A stretch of DNA of 38,290 bases from Mageeibacillus sp. UBA5770 (GTDB lineage Bacteria; Bacillota_A; Clostridia; Saccharofermentanales; Saccharofermentanaceae), in contig DIEQ01000110.1 in NCBI GenBank assembly GCA_002418705.1, forward strand, positions 1 to 38,290, in the 5' to 3' direction. Shown one piece after another: positions 1 to 7,642 of the stretch (positions are counted from its first letter, which is position 1; every line of letters begins with the position of its first letter). The notes below the pieces were generated by a model. The model searched no databases and was not told the DNA's origin. It was given only the letters and a program-made list of their open reading frames with translations. The position numbers and the translations under genes are program-made.

Positions 1-493
1 CCATATTGGTTTCATTTCTCATATAACCGGAGCAGTGGCAGAACTTAACATCAGGATATTTTTCGGCAGCGGCAACAGTAGGCTCCATATAACCGTAGCT
101 GGTCGTGAAGATCAGCTTGCAGCCTTCGCTGACAAGGTTATCAATAGATGTTGTTGTTGCCTGTGCATCCGCGTCGTTGACATTTTCAAGTTCAAGAACC
201 TGAATCTTGTCGCCGAGTGCTGCTGCAGCCTGAGCAATGCCTTCTGCATGAGCCTGGGAATAACCGCCGTCATCTTTTGGTGAAATGTACACAACGCCAA
301 CCTTAAGGACTTCACCTGCTGCAGCTGCTGTTGTTTCGGCTGCTGATACAGCTGCTGTTGTTTCGGCTGCTGTCGTTGCGACTGCAGTTGTTGCAGCTGC
401 AGTTGTTGCTGTTGTGGAGCCTGAACAACCTGCAAGTGCAAGTGAACCGGCAAGCATGACAGCTGTCATTACCATAGCGAGAATTTTCTTCAT
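1..493 (-). CDS. BMP-family ABC transporter substrate-binding lipoprotein (C-terminal part beyond the window)
   Basis: This is the N-terminal 164 codons of a periplasmic-binding-type lipoprotein; the gene runs off the left edge. Residues 1-22 form a lipoprotein signal peptide ending in the lipobox LALAGC, followed by a low-complexity Ala/Thr linker of about 35 residues and then the mature fold, starting KVGVVYISPKDDGGYSQAH. The segment YPDVKFCHCSGY near the edge fits the basic-membrane-protein (Med/BmpA) family, which feeds ABC importers for purine nucleosides. The ATG overlaps the TGA of the upstream xpt gene (ATGA), so the two are translationally coupled, which supports a purine or nucleoside substrate. 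The substrate is inferred from context, not seen. Confidence 0.85.
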   Translation of the reverse strand, partial: MKKILAMVMTAVMLAGSLALAGCSGSTTATTAAATTAVATTAAETTAAVSAAETTAAAAGEVLKVGVVYISPKDDGGYSQAHAEGIAQAAAALGDKIQVLELENVNDADAQATTTSIDNLVSEGCKLIFTTSYGYMEPTVAAAEKYPDVKFCHCSGYMRNETNM

Positions 494-1107
494 GTTTCTT
501 CCTCCTCCATGTTTGTGGGTCTTTCTGTCGCGTCTTCAAAAGTAATCATCGACCCTTCTTCAGACATCTCCTTTATTATGGCAAGGGACTCAACCCGGAT
601 GCCCATGTTACGGATCAGTGATCCACCTTCCTGGAAGCCCTTCTCAATCACCACTCCGGCACCGGCCACCCGTGCGCCGGCCTGTCCGGCAATTTCGAGA
701 AGTCCCAGCAGTGCGCGTCCCCGCGCCAGGAAATCATCAATAAAAAGCACTGTATCGTCGGCTGTCAGATACTTTTTACTTACGCGGATAATATACTCTC
801 CACCGCGGGTAAAAGAATGGACAGCGGCATGATATGTCTCTGTATCAAGATTTCGGGATTCAGTCTTTTTGGCAAAAATGACCGGGACATTCAGCATAAG
901 TCCCGTAAACAGAGCCGGAGCGATCCCCGAACTCTCAATAGTAACAACCTTTGTGATACCCTGATCGGCAAATATAGAAGCAAATTCTGCTCCGATCGCC
1001 TGCATCAGAAAAGGATCTACCTGATGATTTAAGAAACTGTCAACCTTTAAAATTTCAGTACCAATGACTCGGCCTTTTGAACGGATCTTCTGTTTCAGTA
1101 AATCCAT
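490..1107 (-). CDS. xpt: Xanthine phosphoribosyltransferase
   Basis: A 205-residue purine salvage enzyme that converts xanthine plus PRPP to XMP. The N-terminus (KVDSFLNHQVDPFLMQ), the ITKVVTIESSGIAPA segment and the PRPP-binding loop VLFIDDFLARG at about residues 123-133 follow the Bacillus Xpt pattern closely; the length is slightly more than the usual ~190 because of an acidic Glu-rich tail. Its stop overlaps the start of the BMP lipoprotein, giving a salvage-plus-uptake operon. Upstream (1108-1307) a TATAAT-like hexamer lies at 1168-1173 (minus strand), but no good -35 is visible, and I do not see the conserved purine-riboswitch segments that often precede xpt. Confidence 0.93.
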   Translation of the reverse strand: MDLLKQKIRSKGRVIGTEILKVDSFLNHQVDPFLMQAIGAEFASIFADQGITKVVTIESSGIAPALFTGLMLNVPVIFAKKTESRNLDTETYHAAVHSFTRGGEYIIRVSKKYLTADDTVLFIDDFLARGRALLGLLEIAGQAGARVAGAGVVIEKGFQEGGSLIRNMGIRVESLAIIKEMSEEGSMITFEDATERPTNMEEEET

Positions 1108-1307
1108 GACAACCTCTTTACATTATGTATTATTTTAAGCGAATCGGTTCGGGAAAAACATAAAGTCATTATATGCTAACTTCCCAAAAGAGAAAATACA
1201 CAATCGCGACGTTTGTGAAAAAAACACATTATTTTCAAGAATAAAACCGCATATTTGTATAATAAAGCTTCTGCATAAGAGAATATGATAAATAACGGTT
1301 ACATTTC

Positions 1308-2015
1308 CTAACGGCCGTACTGAAATCCCTCTACAACATCGTTTTCAAGCGTTGATACGTCAACGAGCCGGATATCCCGGCCCTTTACCTGCAGAAGCCC
1401 GTCATTCTCCATTGCAATCAGTTCGCGTGAGAAAGAAGGTCTCGGCATGGCCAGAAGCTTGGCGATGACTTCCTTGGAAACAGGCAGCGATACGGTAACA
1501 CTGCCCGATGAACCGGGGTGCTGTTCCGATCGAAGTTCCAGCAGATAGAACGCTATCTTGTGCCGCAGGCTCTTCTGCGAAAGAAGTGCAATACGGCTGT
1601 TCTGTGCTGTTACCCTGTCTGACAGTATCCTGAGAAAATTATTAAGAATGACGGGGCTCTTATCAAGCAGTGAACGGAGTGTATCCTTGCTGACAAAAAG
1701 CACTTCCGTCTGTGTCATGGCTTCGAGTGTAAAAGTGTAGACATTCGAACTGCCGAAGATCAAGTCCTCGCCGAAGAACTCACCCGGACCCAGAAGGCCG
1801 ATCGTCGCAAAGTCACCGCTTGATGTGTATTTCTGCATGGCGATCTGTCCCTGCTCAATAACACCGATGCTTCCGCAGAAATCACCTTCGGCGGCAACGA
1901 TTTCATTCCTGGCAAAAGATTTTACTTTCGTGACATTACAATAATGATGGAAGGTCACCCGATCCAACCCGGAAAAAAGTGATGTTTTTGAGAGAGCGTC
2001 ACAAGGTTTAATCAT
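1308..2015 (-). CDS. Crp/Fnr-family transcriptional regulator
   Basis: A regulator of about 235 residues with an N-terminal cyclic-nucleotide-binding-type beta barrel (the segment IGLLGPGEFFGEDLIFG is the phosphate-cassette region) and a C-terminal Crp-type helix-turn-helix (VSKEVIAKLLAMPRPSFSRELIAMENDGLL). No cysteine cluster is present, so it is not an Fe-S FNR. An in-frame ATG lies three codons upstream (2024), but the TGAGG ribosome binding site directly abuts that codon and sits 9 nt before the ATG at 2015, so I prefer 2015. Ligand and target genes cannot be told from the sequence. Confidence 0.86.
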   Translation of the reverse strand: MIKPCDALSKTSLFSGLDRVTFHHYCNVTKVKSFARNEIVAAEGDFCGSIGVIEQGQIAMQKYTSSGDFATIGLLGPGEFFGEDLIFGSSNVYTFTLEAMTQTEVLFVSKDTLRSLLDKSPVILNNFLRILSDRVTAQNSRIALLSQKSLRHKIAFYLLELRSEQHPGSSGSVTVSLPVSKEVIAKLLAMPRPSFSRELIAMENDGLLQVKGRDIRLVDVSTLENDVVEGFQYGR

Positions 2016-2080
2016 TTTTTTCATCCTCAGGCCTTATTGTAACATAGGTAACAGTTTTTGCGAATTTAGTCATTGATAGA

Positions 2081-2815
2081 TTATCTGCCAAGTATACGAT
2101 ATCCTTCTTTTGATCGTATGGTATCGATAAAATCATCAATCGAGTTCATTTTCCGGTCAAAGGCAACTCCCCCGCCGAAAAGCTGCCTGACAGAATGCGC
2201 ATCAGAACCGGACATTTTTAGAAGGCCGTTTTCCAGCGCATATTCCAGAGCTTTCTGGTTAAAGGACGGATCTGTATGACTGGCGTTAATCACCTCGACG
2301 CCATCGACAATATTGGGAAGAAGTCTGATTCTACTGATATAGAAAGCTTCCCGGAACGGATGGGCATGCGTAATAAACCCGCCGTTTTCGTGTACCTTGT
2401 CAGCATATTCATCAATTCTCCAGTTCAGGATGTCAGGATGCTCCAATAAAAATGTCTTATCGAGGCCATATGTCAGAAGATCAGTATGATGATATCCGTA
2501 TTCCCACCCGAAAAATACCTGCAGGCCACATTTGTCGCCCTCTTCCCTGGCATTTTCATACCCCTGGCAGAATAGTTCAACGCGGAGTTCCCAGGGAAGA
2601 TGCTGCGGAACGCATGTATTTCCGTTAAAAAAATGATCGGTGACAATTATACCCTGGTAGCCTGCCTGTGCATAAGCCCTGACCATGTCGGCCGCCGTAT
2701 CGAGGGCACAGGCGCTTGCTTCACTCGTATGCACATGTGTCTCATATTTAAAGGACGGACTGGAATTGACCGATTCGTGTATTTCTCTTATGTCTTTTTG
2801 TTTTTTCTTGAACAC
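2081..2815 (-). CDS. PHP-domain metal-dependent phosphoesterase
   Basis: A 244-residue PHP (polymerase and histidinol phosphatase) domain protein. The metal-ligand motifs appear in order: ETHVHTSE near residue 25, VTDHF near 58, HAHPFR near 150 and SGSDAH near 201. Such stand-alone PHP proteins hydrolyse small phosphoesters; the substrate is not visible here. The start is GTG with a GAGAGG ribosome binding site about 10 nt upstream, in the short gap after the Nudix gene, so the two are probably co-transcribed. Confidence 0.85.
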   Translation of the reverse strand: MFKKKQKDIREIHESVNSSPSFKYETHVHTSEASACALDTAADMVRAYAQAGYQGIIVTDHFFNGNTCVPQHLPWELRVELFCQGYENAREEGDKCGLQVFFGWEYGYHHTDLLTYGLDKTFLLEHPDILNWRIDEYADKVHENGGFITHAHPFREAFYISRIRLLPNIVDGVEVINASHTDPSFNQKALEYALENGLLKMSGSDAHSVRQLFGGGVAFDRKMNSIDDFIDTIRSKEGYRILGR

Positions 2816-2837
2816 TTCTGCTTAACCTCTCAACAAA

Positions 2838-3455
2838 TTAATCAAAAACCGGCATAAAGGAAGCATCATGAACTGCTCGAAAACACAGATGAATCTGTTC
2901 GCTTGTTATTCTGCCTGTCGAAAGCTCAGGCAGCTGATCCAAGGCGAAAAAATCACAGTCGCTTGTCTCGATATTTGCAGTAAATGAACCGCCGATCCTT
3001 TGGCATTCTACCATTATTTTATAAATACCATACGGAGCAGGAACAGGATTTCGCTTTCTGGCGTCTAAAACTGCCAGAAGGCGCTGGACAGACACTTCGA
3101 GCCCGGCCTCTTCCTTTACCTCTTTAATAACGTTTTCGCCCAGTGAAAGATCGACTTCAGCCCAGCCGCCCGGCAGGGACCACTTACCGTCAATCTGTTC
3201 CTTTACCATAAGGATCCGGTTGTCTTCTATGATTACCGCACGCACATCGATTTTAGGTGTCTGGTAACCTGTTTCAAAACAAAACAGATCCTTTACCTTA
3301 TCAACCTGCAAGTCCGTATGCTCGCTCATGATTTCTGCTGAAAGGTCACGTATCTGCTGAAATCTCTCAATATCATATTTGTCCTTTGAATAAAAGAGCC
3401 CGCTCTGTGCAATGGCCTGAAGCCTTATTGCCCAGTCCAGCCACTTATCATGCAT
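2838..3455 (-). CDS. Nudix hydrolase with N-terminal Nudix_N domain (ADP-ribose pyrophosphatase-like)
   Basis: A 205-residue protein. Residues 1-60 are the helical N-terminal extension found in YjhB-type Nudix proteins; the catalytic domain follows. The Nudix box reads GGWAEVDLSLGENVIKEVKE followed by EAGL, which keeps the REUXEEXGU-type metal-binding glutamates (EVKEEAG) and has the variant start typical of this subfamily. It probably cleaves a nucleoside diphosphate linked to another moiety. It is 22 bp upstream of the PHP gene on the same strand, so the two hydrolases may share a transcript. Confidence 0.87.
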   Translation of the reverse strand: MHDKWLDWAIRLQAIAQSGLFYSKDKYDIERFQQIRDLSAEIMSEHTDLQVDKVKDLFCFETGYQTPKIDVRAVIIEDNRILMVKEQIDGKWSLPGGWAEVDLSLGENVIKEVKEEAGLEVSVQRLLAVLDARKRNPVPAPYGIYKIMVECQRIGGSFTANIETSDCDFFALDQLPELSTGRITSEQIHLCFRAVHDASFMPVFD

Positions 3456-3581
3456 AATTTCTCCTTTGTTGCTGCGTAGTCTTCGTAATCTGCCGCGATA
3501 TTAGAAATGAGCCATCACTGACTCATTTGTATAAACACATTATAGCTGAAAATCCAAAAAATTTCGCGGACCCGGTTGAAT

Positions 3582-4994
3582 TCAATCGATAACCTTATGC
3601 TGATACCACTTTTTGCCGCGGAGCCGCATAATAAATATTATACTCCTGACACCCCACTCACTGAACATGGCAACCCAAACACCGACAATACCAAACGGCA
3701 GAATAACACCGAGGAAGTATCCGAGTACCACGCGGAACAGCCACATTGACAGCATTGACATAATAGACGTGTACTTTGAATCACCGCCGGCACGCAGCGC
3801 GGCAGGCACCATAAAGCTGCCCGGCCACAAAAAGATCTGAATAACAGAGTACATACAGACAATCAGGAAAATATCAGGGATGATGACATCCGGTGCCTTG
3901 AACAGTGACAGGAGAGGATAGAAAAAAGGAAGCAGAAGAACACCCATTGCAGTAAGAGCCAGCGAAGCAAGGATAAAAAGGGAACGGACCAGCTTCTTTG
4001 CCTGTTTGATATCACGCTTGCCCATACACTGCCCGACGACGGTTACCACGGCAAGTCCGATGGCATTAGCCGGAATCGTGAATAAACCGGCAAGGGATGC
4101 ACTGATGGCATTGGTAGCCATTGCATAGGTCCCCAGGCCAACTATGAAGGTCTGTGTAAGGATCTTTCCGCCGTTAAAAAACATCTGCTCTGCAGCAAAA
4201 GGCAGCCCGATAAAGAGAATTCTCCTCAGCATTATTGTATCGAACACCAGCAAATCACTCATATGGAAATTCAGGGAAGTATTTCTCCTGACAAGATACA
4301 AAATTGAGATGACTGCTGCAAAATATCTCGATATATTCATCGAGACAACCAGGCCAAGTACACCCATATGAAGTCCGTTGATAAAAACAAAATTCAGAAG
4401 AACGTACGTAAGATTCATAACAATGGAGAGCATCAGAGAAGAACGCGTCTCCCCTATACCCCGGAGCGCACCGCATACCGATTCCATCACAGCAATTCCA
4501 CCGTATGAAATACAGCTGCCGATCAAATATATTCTGGCATTATTAAAAACAGCGGCTTCAGCCCTGCCAAAAAGAAGACCCAGGATAGGCCCGTGAAAAA
4601 CAAGAATCACAATCGAAATGAAAAGCGCAATAAAGAACACGGAAGTCACAGACCCGGCAACCGCCTTCGGCACCATCTTCTCGTTTTTCCGTCCTGTATA
4701 TTGTGCCACAACGACCGTCCCGCCGGTCGATACCGCAATAAAGATGTTAATCAGGAAGAGGTTGACTGAGTCAACCATATTGACTGCACTGATTGCTGCG
4801 ACGCCGGACGAACTGATCATCGCTGTATTGACCATATTCATGCAGACCAGAAACGCCTGATCGATCAGGAGCGGCAGAATAATGGAAAGAACCTGTCGGT
4901 AATCAAGTGTATCTCCCGAAAAATGTCTGGTTAGAAAACCGTCAGTCGAATTTTTCCAATTGGCTCTGCTTGGGATTTTTATCATTTTTAGCAT
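3582..4994 (-). CDS. MATE-family efflux transporter
   Basis: A 470-residue polytopic membrane protein with about 12 hydrophobic segments in two homologous halves, as expected for the MATE (NorM/DinF-like) family of Na+- or H+-driven drug exporters. The start of the transport domain reads LSIILPLLIDQAFLVCMNMVNTA, and SVCGALRGIGETRSS matches the family's mid-domain signature. A second ATG lies three codons in; neither has a strong ribosome binding site. The gene stands alone between the Nudix gene and a terminator at about 5.05-5.09 kb. Confidence 0.92.
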   Translation of the reverse strand: MLKMIKIPSRANWKNSTDGFLTRHFSGDTLDYRQVLSIILPLLIDQAFLVCMNMVNTAMISSSGVAAISAVNMVDSVNLFLINIFIAVSTGGTVVVAQYTGRKNEKMVPKAVAGSVTSVFFIALFISIVILVFHGPILGLLFGRAEAAVFNNARIYLIGSCISYGGIAVMESVCGALRGIGETRSSLMLSIVMNLTYVLLNFVFINGLHMGVLGLVVSMNISRYFAAVISILYLVRRNTSLNFHMSDLLVFDTIMLRRILFIGLPFAAEQMFFNGGKILTQTFIVGLGTYAMATNAISASLAGLFTIPANAIGLAVVTVVGQCMGKRDIKQAKKLVRSLFILASLALTAMGVLLLPFFYPLLSLFKAPDVIIPDIFLIVCMYSVIQIFLWPGSFMVPAALRAGGDSKYTSIMSMLSMWLFRVVLGYFLGVILPFGIVGVWVAMFSEWGVRSIIFIMRLRGKKWYQHKVID

Positions 4995-5049
4995 TGTTTT
5001 ATTTTAACACGAAAGAGAGAAACGAATTAATTAATTTATTTTGACATGC

Positions 5050-5087
5050 AAAAAAGAGTCGCCTCCATAAAAAAACGCCTCTTTTTT
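5050..5087 (-). terminator. Rho-independent terminator after the cupin-ferredoxin operon
   Basis: On the minus strand AAAAAAGAG pairs with CTCTTTTTT, extended by two further G-C pairs across a G/A mismatch, with a loop of about 14 nt and a closing T-run. It lies 70 nt after the ferredoxin stop and before the MATE gene. The stem is A/T-rich at its base, so it could act in both directions. Confidence 0.5.
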
Positions 5088-5156
5088 GAACCTAAACATG
5101 ATTTTCAATGCACATTTAATTGCTGATTGAGAGTTATATCAGATTCCGAGAAATCC

Positions 5157-5345
5157 TTACTCAACCGTAATAACAGATACAGGGCAGCCCTCTGCGGCTT
5201 CAACCGCGCTGTCCTGCAGCTCGCCGGGAACCGTTTCTGTGATTACTTCAGCCAATCCGTCGGCAGCCATTCTGAAAACACCGGGACATGTATCAACACA
5301 AAGACCACATCCGATACATCCACTTCTGTCAATTGCAGCATTCAT
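5157..5345 (-). CDS. Single-cluster [4Fe-4S] ferredoxin
   Basis: A 62-residue acidic electron carrier. The cluster motif CIGCGLCVDTCP (Cys10, 13, 16, plus Cys20) and a distant Cys54 in the segment EGCPVSVI match the monocluster ferredoxins of anaerobes; Cys20 may form a disulfide rather than bind iron. It follows a cupin gene by 57 nt on the same strand, behind an FNR-like box, so its expression is probably tied to oxygen or redox state. Confidence 0.92.
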   Translation of the reverse strand: MNAAIDRSGCIGCGLCVDTCPGVFRMAADGLAEVITETVPGELQDSAVEAAEGCPVSVITVE

Positions 5346-5402
5346 AGTGTCACTTCCTTCCTGAATTCACATTTGTAATGAGTTAAATAGCAATATATTT
5401 GT

Positions 5403-5744
5403 TCAAACCGGGAAAACAACAGTAAGAAACATCTTGAAAGGGCCTTCTGCTGAGACGGCGTGCGGGATGCCGGCCGGCATCACAATGGTCTCTCCTTCAC
5501 TTAATGCATAAGATTCATCACCGATCGTGACTTTCGCTTTTCCTTCAAGAACCGTAACCATTGCATCCCCCTGTGAAGAATGTGAGCTGATCTCTTCATC
5601 CTTGTCAAACGCGAAAACAGTCAGGCTCAGCGCTTTATTCTGTGCGAGTGTTCTGCTTACAACCTGTCCGGGCTGATACGTTACAAGTCCGGCGAGTGAT
5701 AAAACCTGACCGGCCTCGATATTTTTCAAATAATGTTCACTCAT
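5403..5744 (-). CDS. Small cupin-domain protein
   Basis: A 113-residue single-domain cupin. The segment HSSQGDAMVTVLEGKAKVTIG is cupin motif 1 with relaxed spacing, and GETIVMPAGIPHAV is motif 2, supplying a His metal ligand. Function is unknown; such small cupins bind a metal or small ligand. A GGAGG ribosome binding site lies about 9 nt before the ATG. It heads a two-gene unit with the ferredoxin. Confidence 0.85.
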   Translation of the reverse strand: MSEHYLKNIEAGQVLSLAGLVTYQPGQVVSRTLAQNKALSLTVFAFDKDEEISSHSSQGDAMVTVLEGKAKVTIGDESYALSEGETIVMPAGIPHAVSAEGPFKMFLTVVFPV

Positions 5745-5836
5745 AAATACGTCCTCCTATACAAAGGATATCTGAATCCTTCGCTGTTCATTGTCTTTTC
5801 TTAATGTAAGTTTATCAGGACCTGTATCTTATTCAT

Positions 5837-5850
5837 GTGATTTGAATCAA
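5837..5850 (-). promoter_or_regulatory. FNR-type operator upstream of the cupin-ferredoxin unit
   Basis: The minus strand reads TTGATTCAAATCAC, matching the FNR consensus TTGAT-N4-ATCAA at 9 of 10 positions. A -10-like TAAACT (5809-5814) lies about 30 nt downstream, which would place the box at about -41.5, the class II activator position. An FNR-like regulator gene ends only 13 bp upstream. The match is seen directly; the binding protein is inferred. Confidence 0.6.
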
Positions 5851-5862
5851 ATAAAAAAGTCA

Positions 5863-6582
5863 TTATGAAATTCCTGATATTAGTTCGAGCCCTGCCCGGT
5901 CCAGAATCAGGATAGATTTATTGCTGACAGAACGTATCAACTTATCGTTCTCAAGCTGACTGAGCTTCCGGCTGATTGTTTCACGCGCGATGCCGAGATA
6001 ATTTGCCATGCCTTCACGGCTCAGAGGCAGACGGATCAGTGTTCCTTCCCTTTCCGGAGTTCCGAAGGAATCAGCATAATAGAGAAGCAGTGAGGCAATG
6101 CGTGCATCTACGTTTCTTACGCCCATACTTTGGAGGAACTGTTCAAGCCGGGCGATACGGTCATCAAGCTTTTCGATAATCTTTACGGCTATATCAGGAT
6201 AAGCCGACAGAATTCTGCGGAACTCACTTTTGGTCAGCATACATGTCCTGACTGTCTCAAGCGCCTCAACATGATATGCCGCAGCCTTGTTTCCCATCAG
6301 ATACTGCTCCCCAAAGAAGTCTCCCTCAGAAAAAACATATAGAATCTGTTCCCTGCCGTCACCTGTATATTTGAATGCTTTGGCACTGCCCTCATTCATG
6401 ATGAAAATACAGTCCGGTTTCTCGCCTTCGCGAACCATCGTTTCGCCTTTTTGATATTCATGATGCTGAACAAGGGATGCGATCATGACGAGTTCTTCAT
6501 GTGCCAGTGATGAAAAAATAGGAACTTTCTGAACACAAAGACCTTCGCCGCACCGATTGCCGCAGCTGCAGCACTCTGCCAA
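5863..6582 (-). CDS. FNR-like Crp-family regulator with N-terminal cysteine cluster
   Basis: A 239-residue regulator. I chose the TTG at 6582, because a GGAGG lies 8 nt upstream; the reading frame is open to 6666 but has no comparable ribosome binding site. The N-terminus AECCSCGNRCGEGLCVQKVPIF holds five cysteines just before the sensor barrel, with a further Cys in the segment VRTCMLTKSEF, resembling the Fe-S ligand layout of E. coli FNR. The C-terminus has a Crp-type HTH (SREGMANYLGIARETISRKL). An oxygen- or redox-sensing role is inferred. An FNR box 13 bp past its stop serves the cupin-ferredoxin genes. Confidence 0.86.
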   Translation of the reverse strand: MAECCSCGNRCGEGLCVQKVPIFSSLAHEELVMIASLVQHHEYQKGETMVREGEKPDCIFIMNEGSAKAFKYTGDGREQILYVFSEGDFFGEQYLMGNKAAAYHVEALETVRTCMLTKSEFRRILSAYPDIAVKIIEKLDDRIARLEQFLQSMGVRNVDARIASLLLYYADSFGTPEREGTLIRLPLSREGMANYLGIARETISRKLSQLENDKLIRSVSNKSILILDRAGLELISGIS

Positions 6583-6748
6583 AAACAACACCTCCACCCA
6601 AATCAGATTCCGGGGTATTACATGCATGCTGTCGCACAGCGTATAACAATACCATATCACAGCCAATCCATTTTGTATTACCCATACCGGTTAAATGAAT
6701 CTGGTACAATAAGGGGACTATGAATTTCCAAAGCGATCGGAGAATCCT

Positions 6749-7501
6749 GTGATACGAACTATCTGTCGAAACTTCGCCGGAATATTATTAATTACTTCCG
6801 TTTTATTGCCTTACAGCGTCGGCGTAATGAATATTTTTATACTTCTTCCTGCATTTGCAGGAGGATTCCTTCTCTTTCTCCCACTGATCAGAAGCCTTAT
6901 TCATCGCCTCGGAGAAAAGCGGGAAAGGCAGGTCATCCGCGTCTTCACTTTCTTTCTTATCCTTGGACTGCTCTTTGTCAGTGTTGAACTCGGAGCCATC
7001 TGGACAAATATACCGCGTCAGGATGCACCGCGGGGATCAGTCGTCGTTGTTCTGGGGGCGCAGGTGAAAAACAGCCGGCCGACGCTTATTCTGGGCGGCC
7101 GCATCAAAGCGGCAGCCGAATATCTGTATTCACATCCCGATGCAGTCTGTATTGCTTCCGGCGGACAGGGCGGCGATGAGGACATCAGCGAAGCAAAATG
7201 CATTCGGGATTCACTTATTTCAGATTACGGTATTGATGCTTCCCGGATCTATCTGGAAGATGCGTCCTATAACACAAATCAGAATCTTTCAAACTGTGCA
7301 GAAATAATCTCGAAAAATAATCTCCCGACGAATATTGTACTCGTAACGGATGGCTTTCATATGTTTCGATCAAAAACGATCGCAGGCTGGAAAGGGCTCA
7401 CACCCTATTCCTGGCCTGCAGCAACGGATAAGAGACTTGTTTTTTATCTGTATGTCAGAGAATTCATTGGAATTCCAAAGACACTTCTGCTAGACCGCTG
7501 A
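6749..7501 (+). CDS. YdcF/SanA-family (DUF218) membrane protein
   Basis: A 250-residue protein with about three N-terminal transmembrane segments (residues 10-85) followed by a DUF218 domain: VVVLGAQVKNSRPTLILGGR, then ASGGQGGDEDISEA and TNIVLVTDGFHMFRS. This matches the YdcF/ElyC/SanA family, linked in other bacteria to cell-envelope functions without a firmly known reaction. The start is GTG with GGAG 6 nt upstream. A TACAAT -10-like element sits at 6705-6710 in the divergent gap with the FNR-like gene; no clear -35 is seen. Confidence 0.82.
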   Translation: MIRTICRNFAGILLITSVLLPYSVGVMNIFILLPAFAGGFLLFLPLIRSLIHRLGEKRERQVIRVFTFFLILGLLFVSVELGAIWTNIPRQDAPRGSVVVVLGAQVKNSRPTLILGGRIKAAAEYLYSHPDAVCIASGGQGGDEDISEAKCIRDSLISDYGIDASRIYLEDASYNTNQNLSNCAEIISKNNLPTNIVLVTDGFHMFRSKTIAGWKGLTPYSWPAATDKRLVFYLYVREFIGIPKTLLLDR

Positions 7502-7642
7502 AAGATGATATAATAAAGTCAAATAAGATTAATATTTAATCGTAAACTTATGTTATTCATTTTTCGCTGGCCAAGCAGACGGTTATGATGTAACACGGCT
7601 AATCATTCGTAAGAACCTGTTATTAAGAAACGGGGTGAGAAC

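Noticed and set aside
285..545. Ala/Val-rich frames and repeated GCTGCTGTTGTTTCGGCTGC units near the left edge
   Set aside because: They mirror the Ala/Thr linker codons of the BMP lipoprotein on the other strand; not a gene and not a CRISPR.
1108..1307. Purine riboswitch before xpt
   Set aside because: The conserved aptamer segments could not be found on the minus strand by eye.
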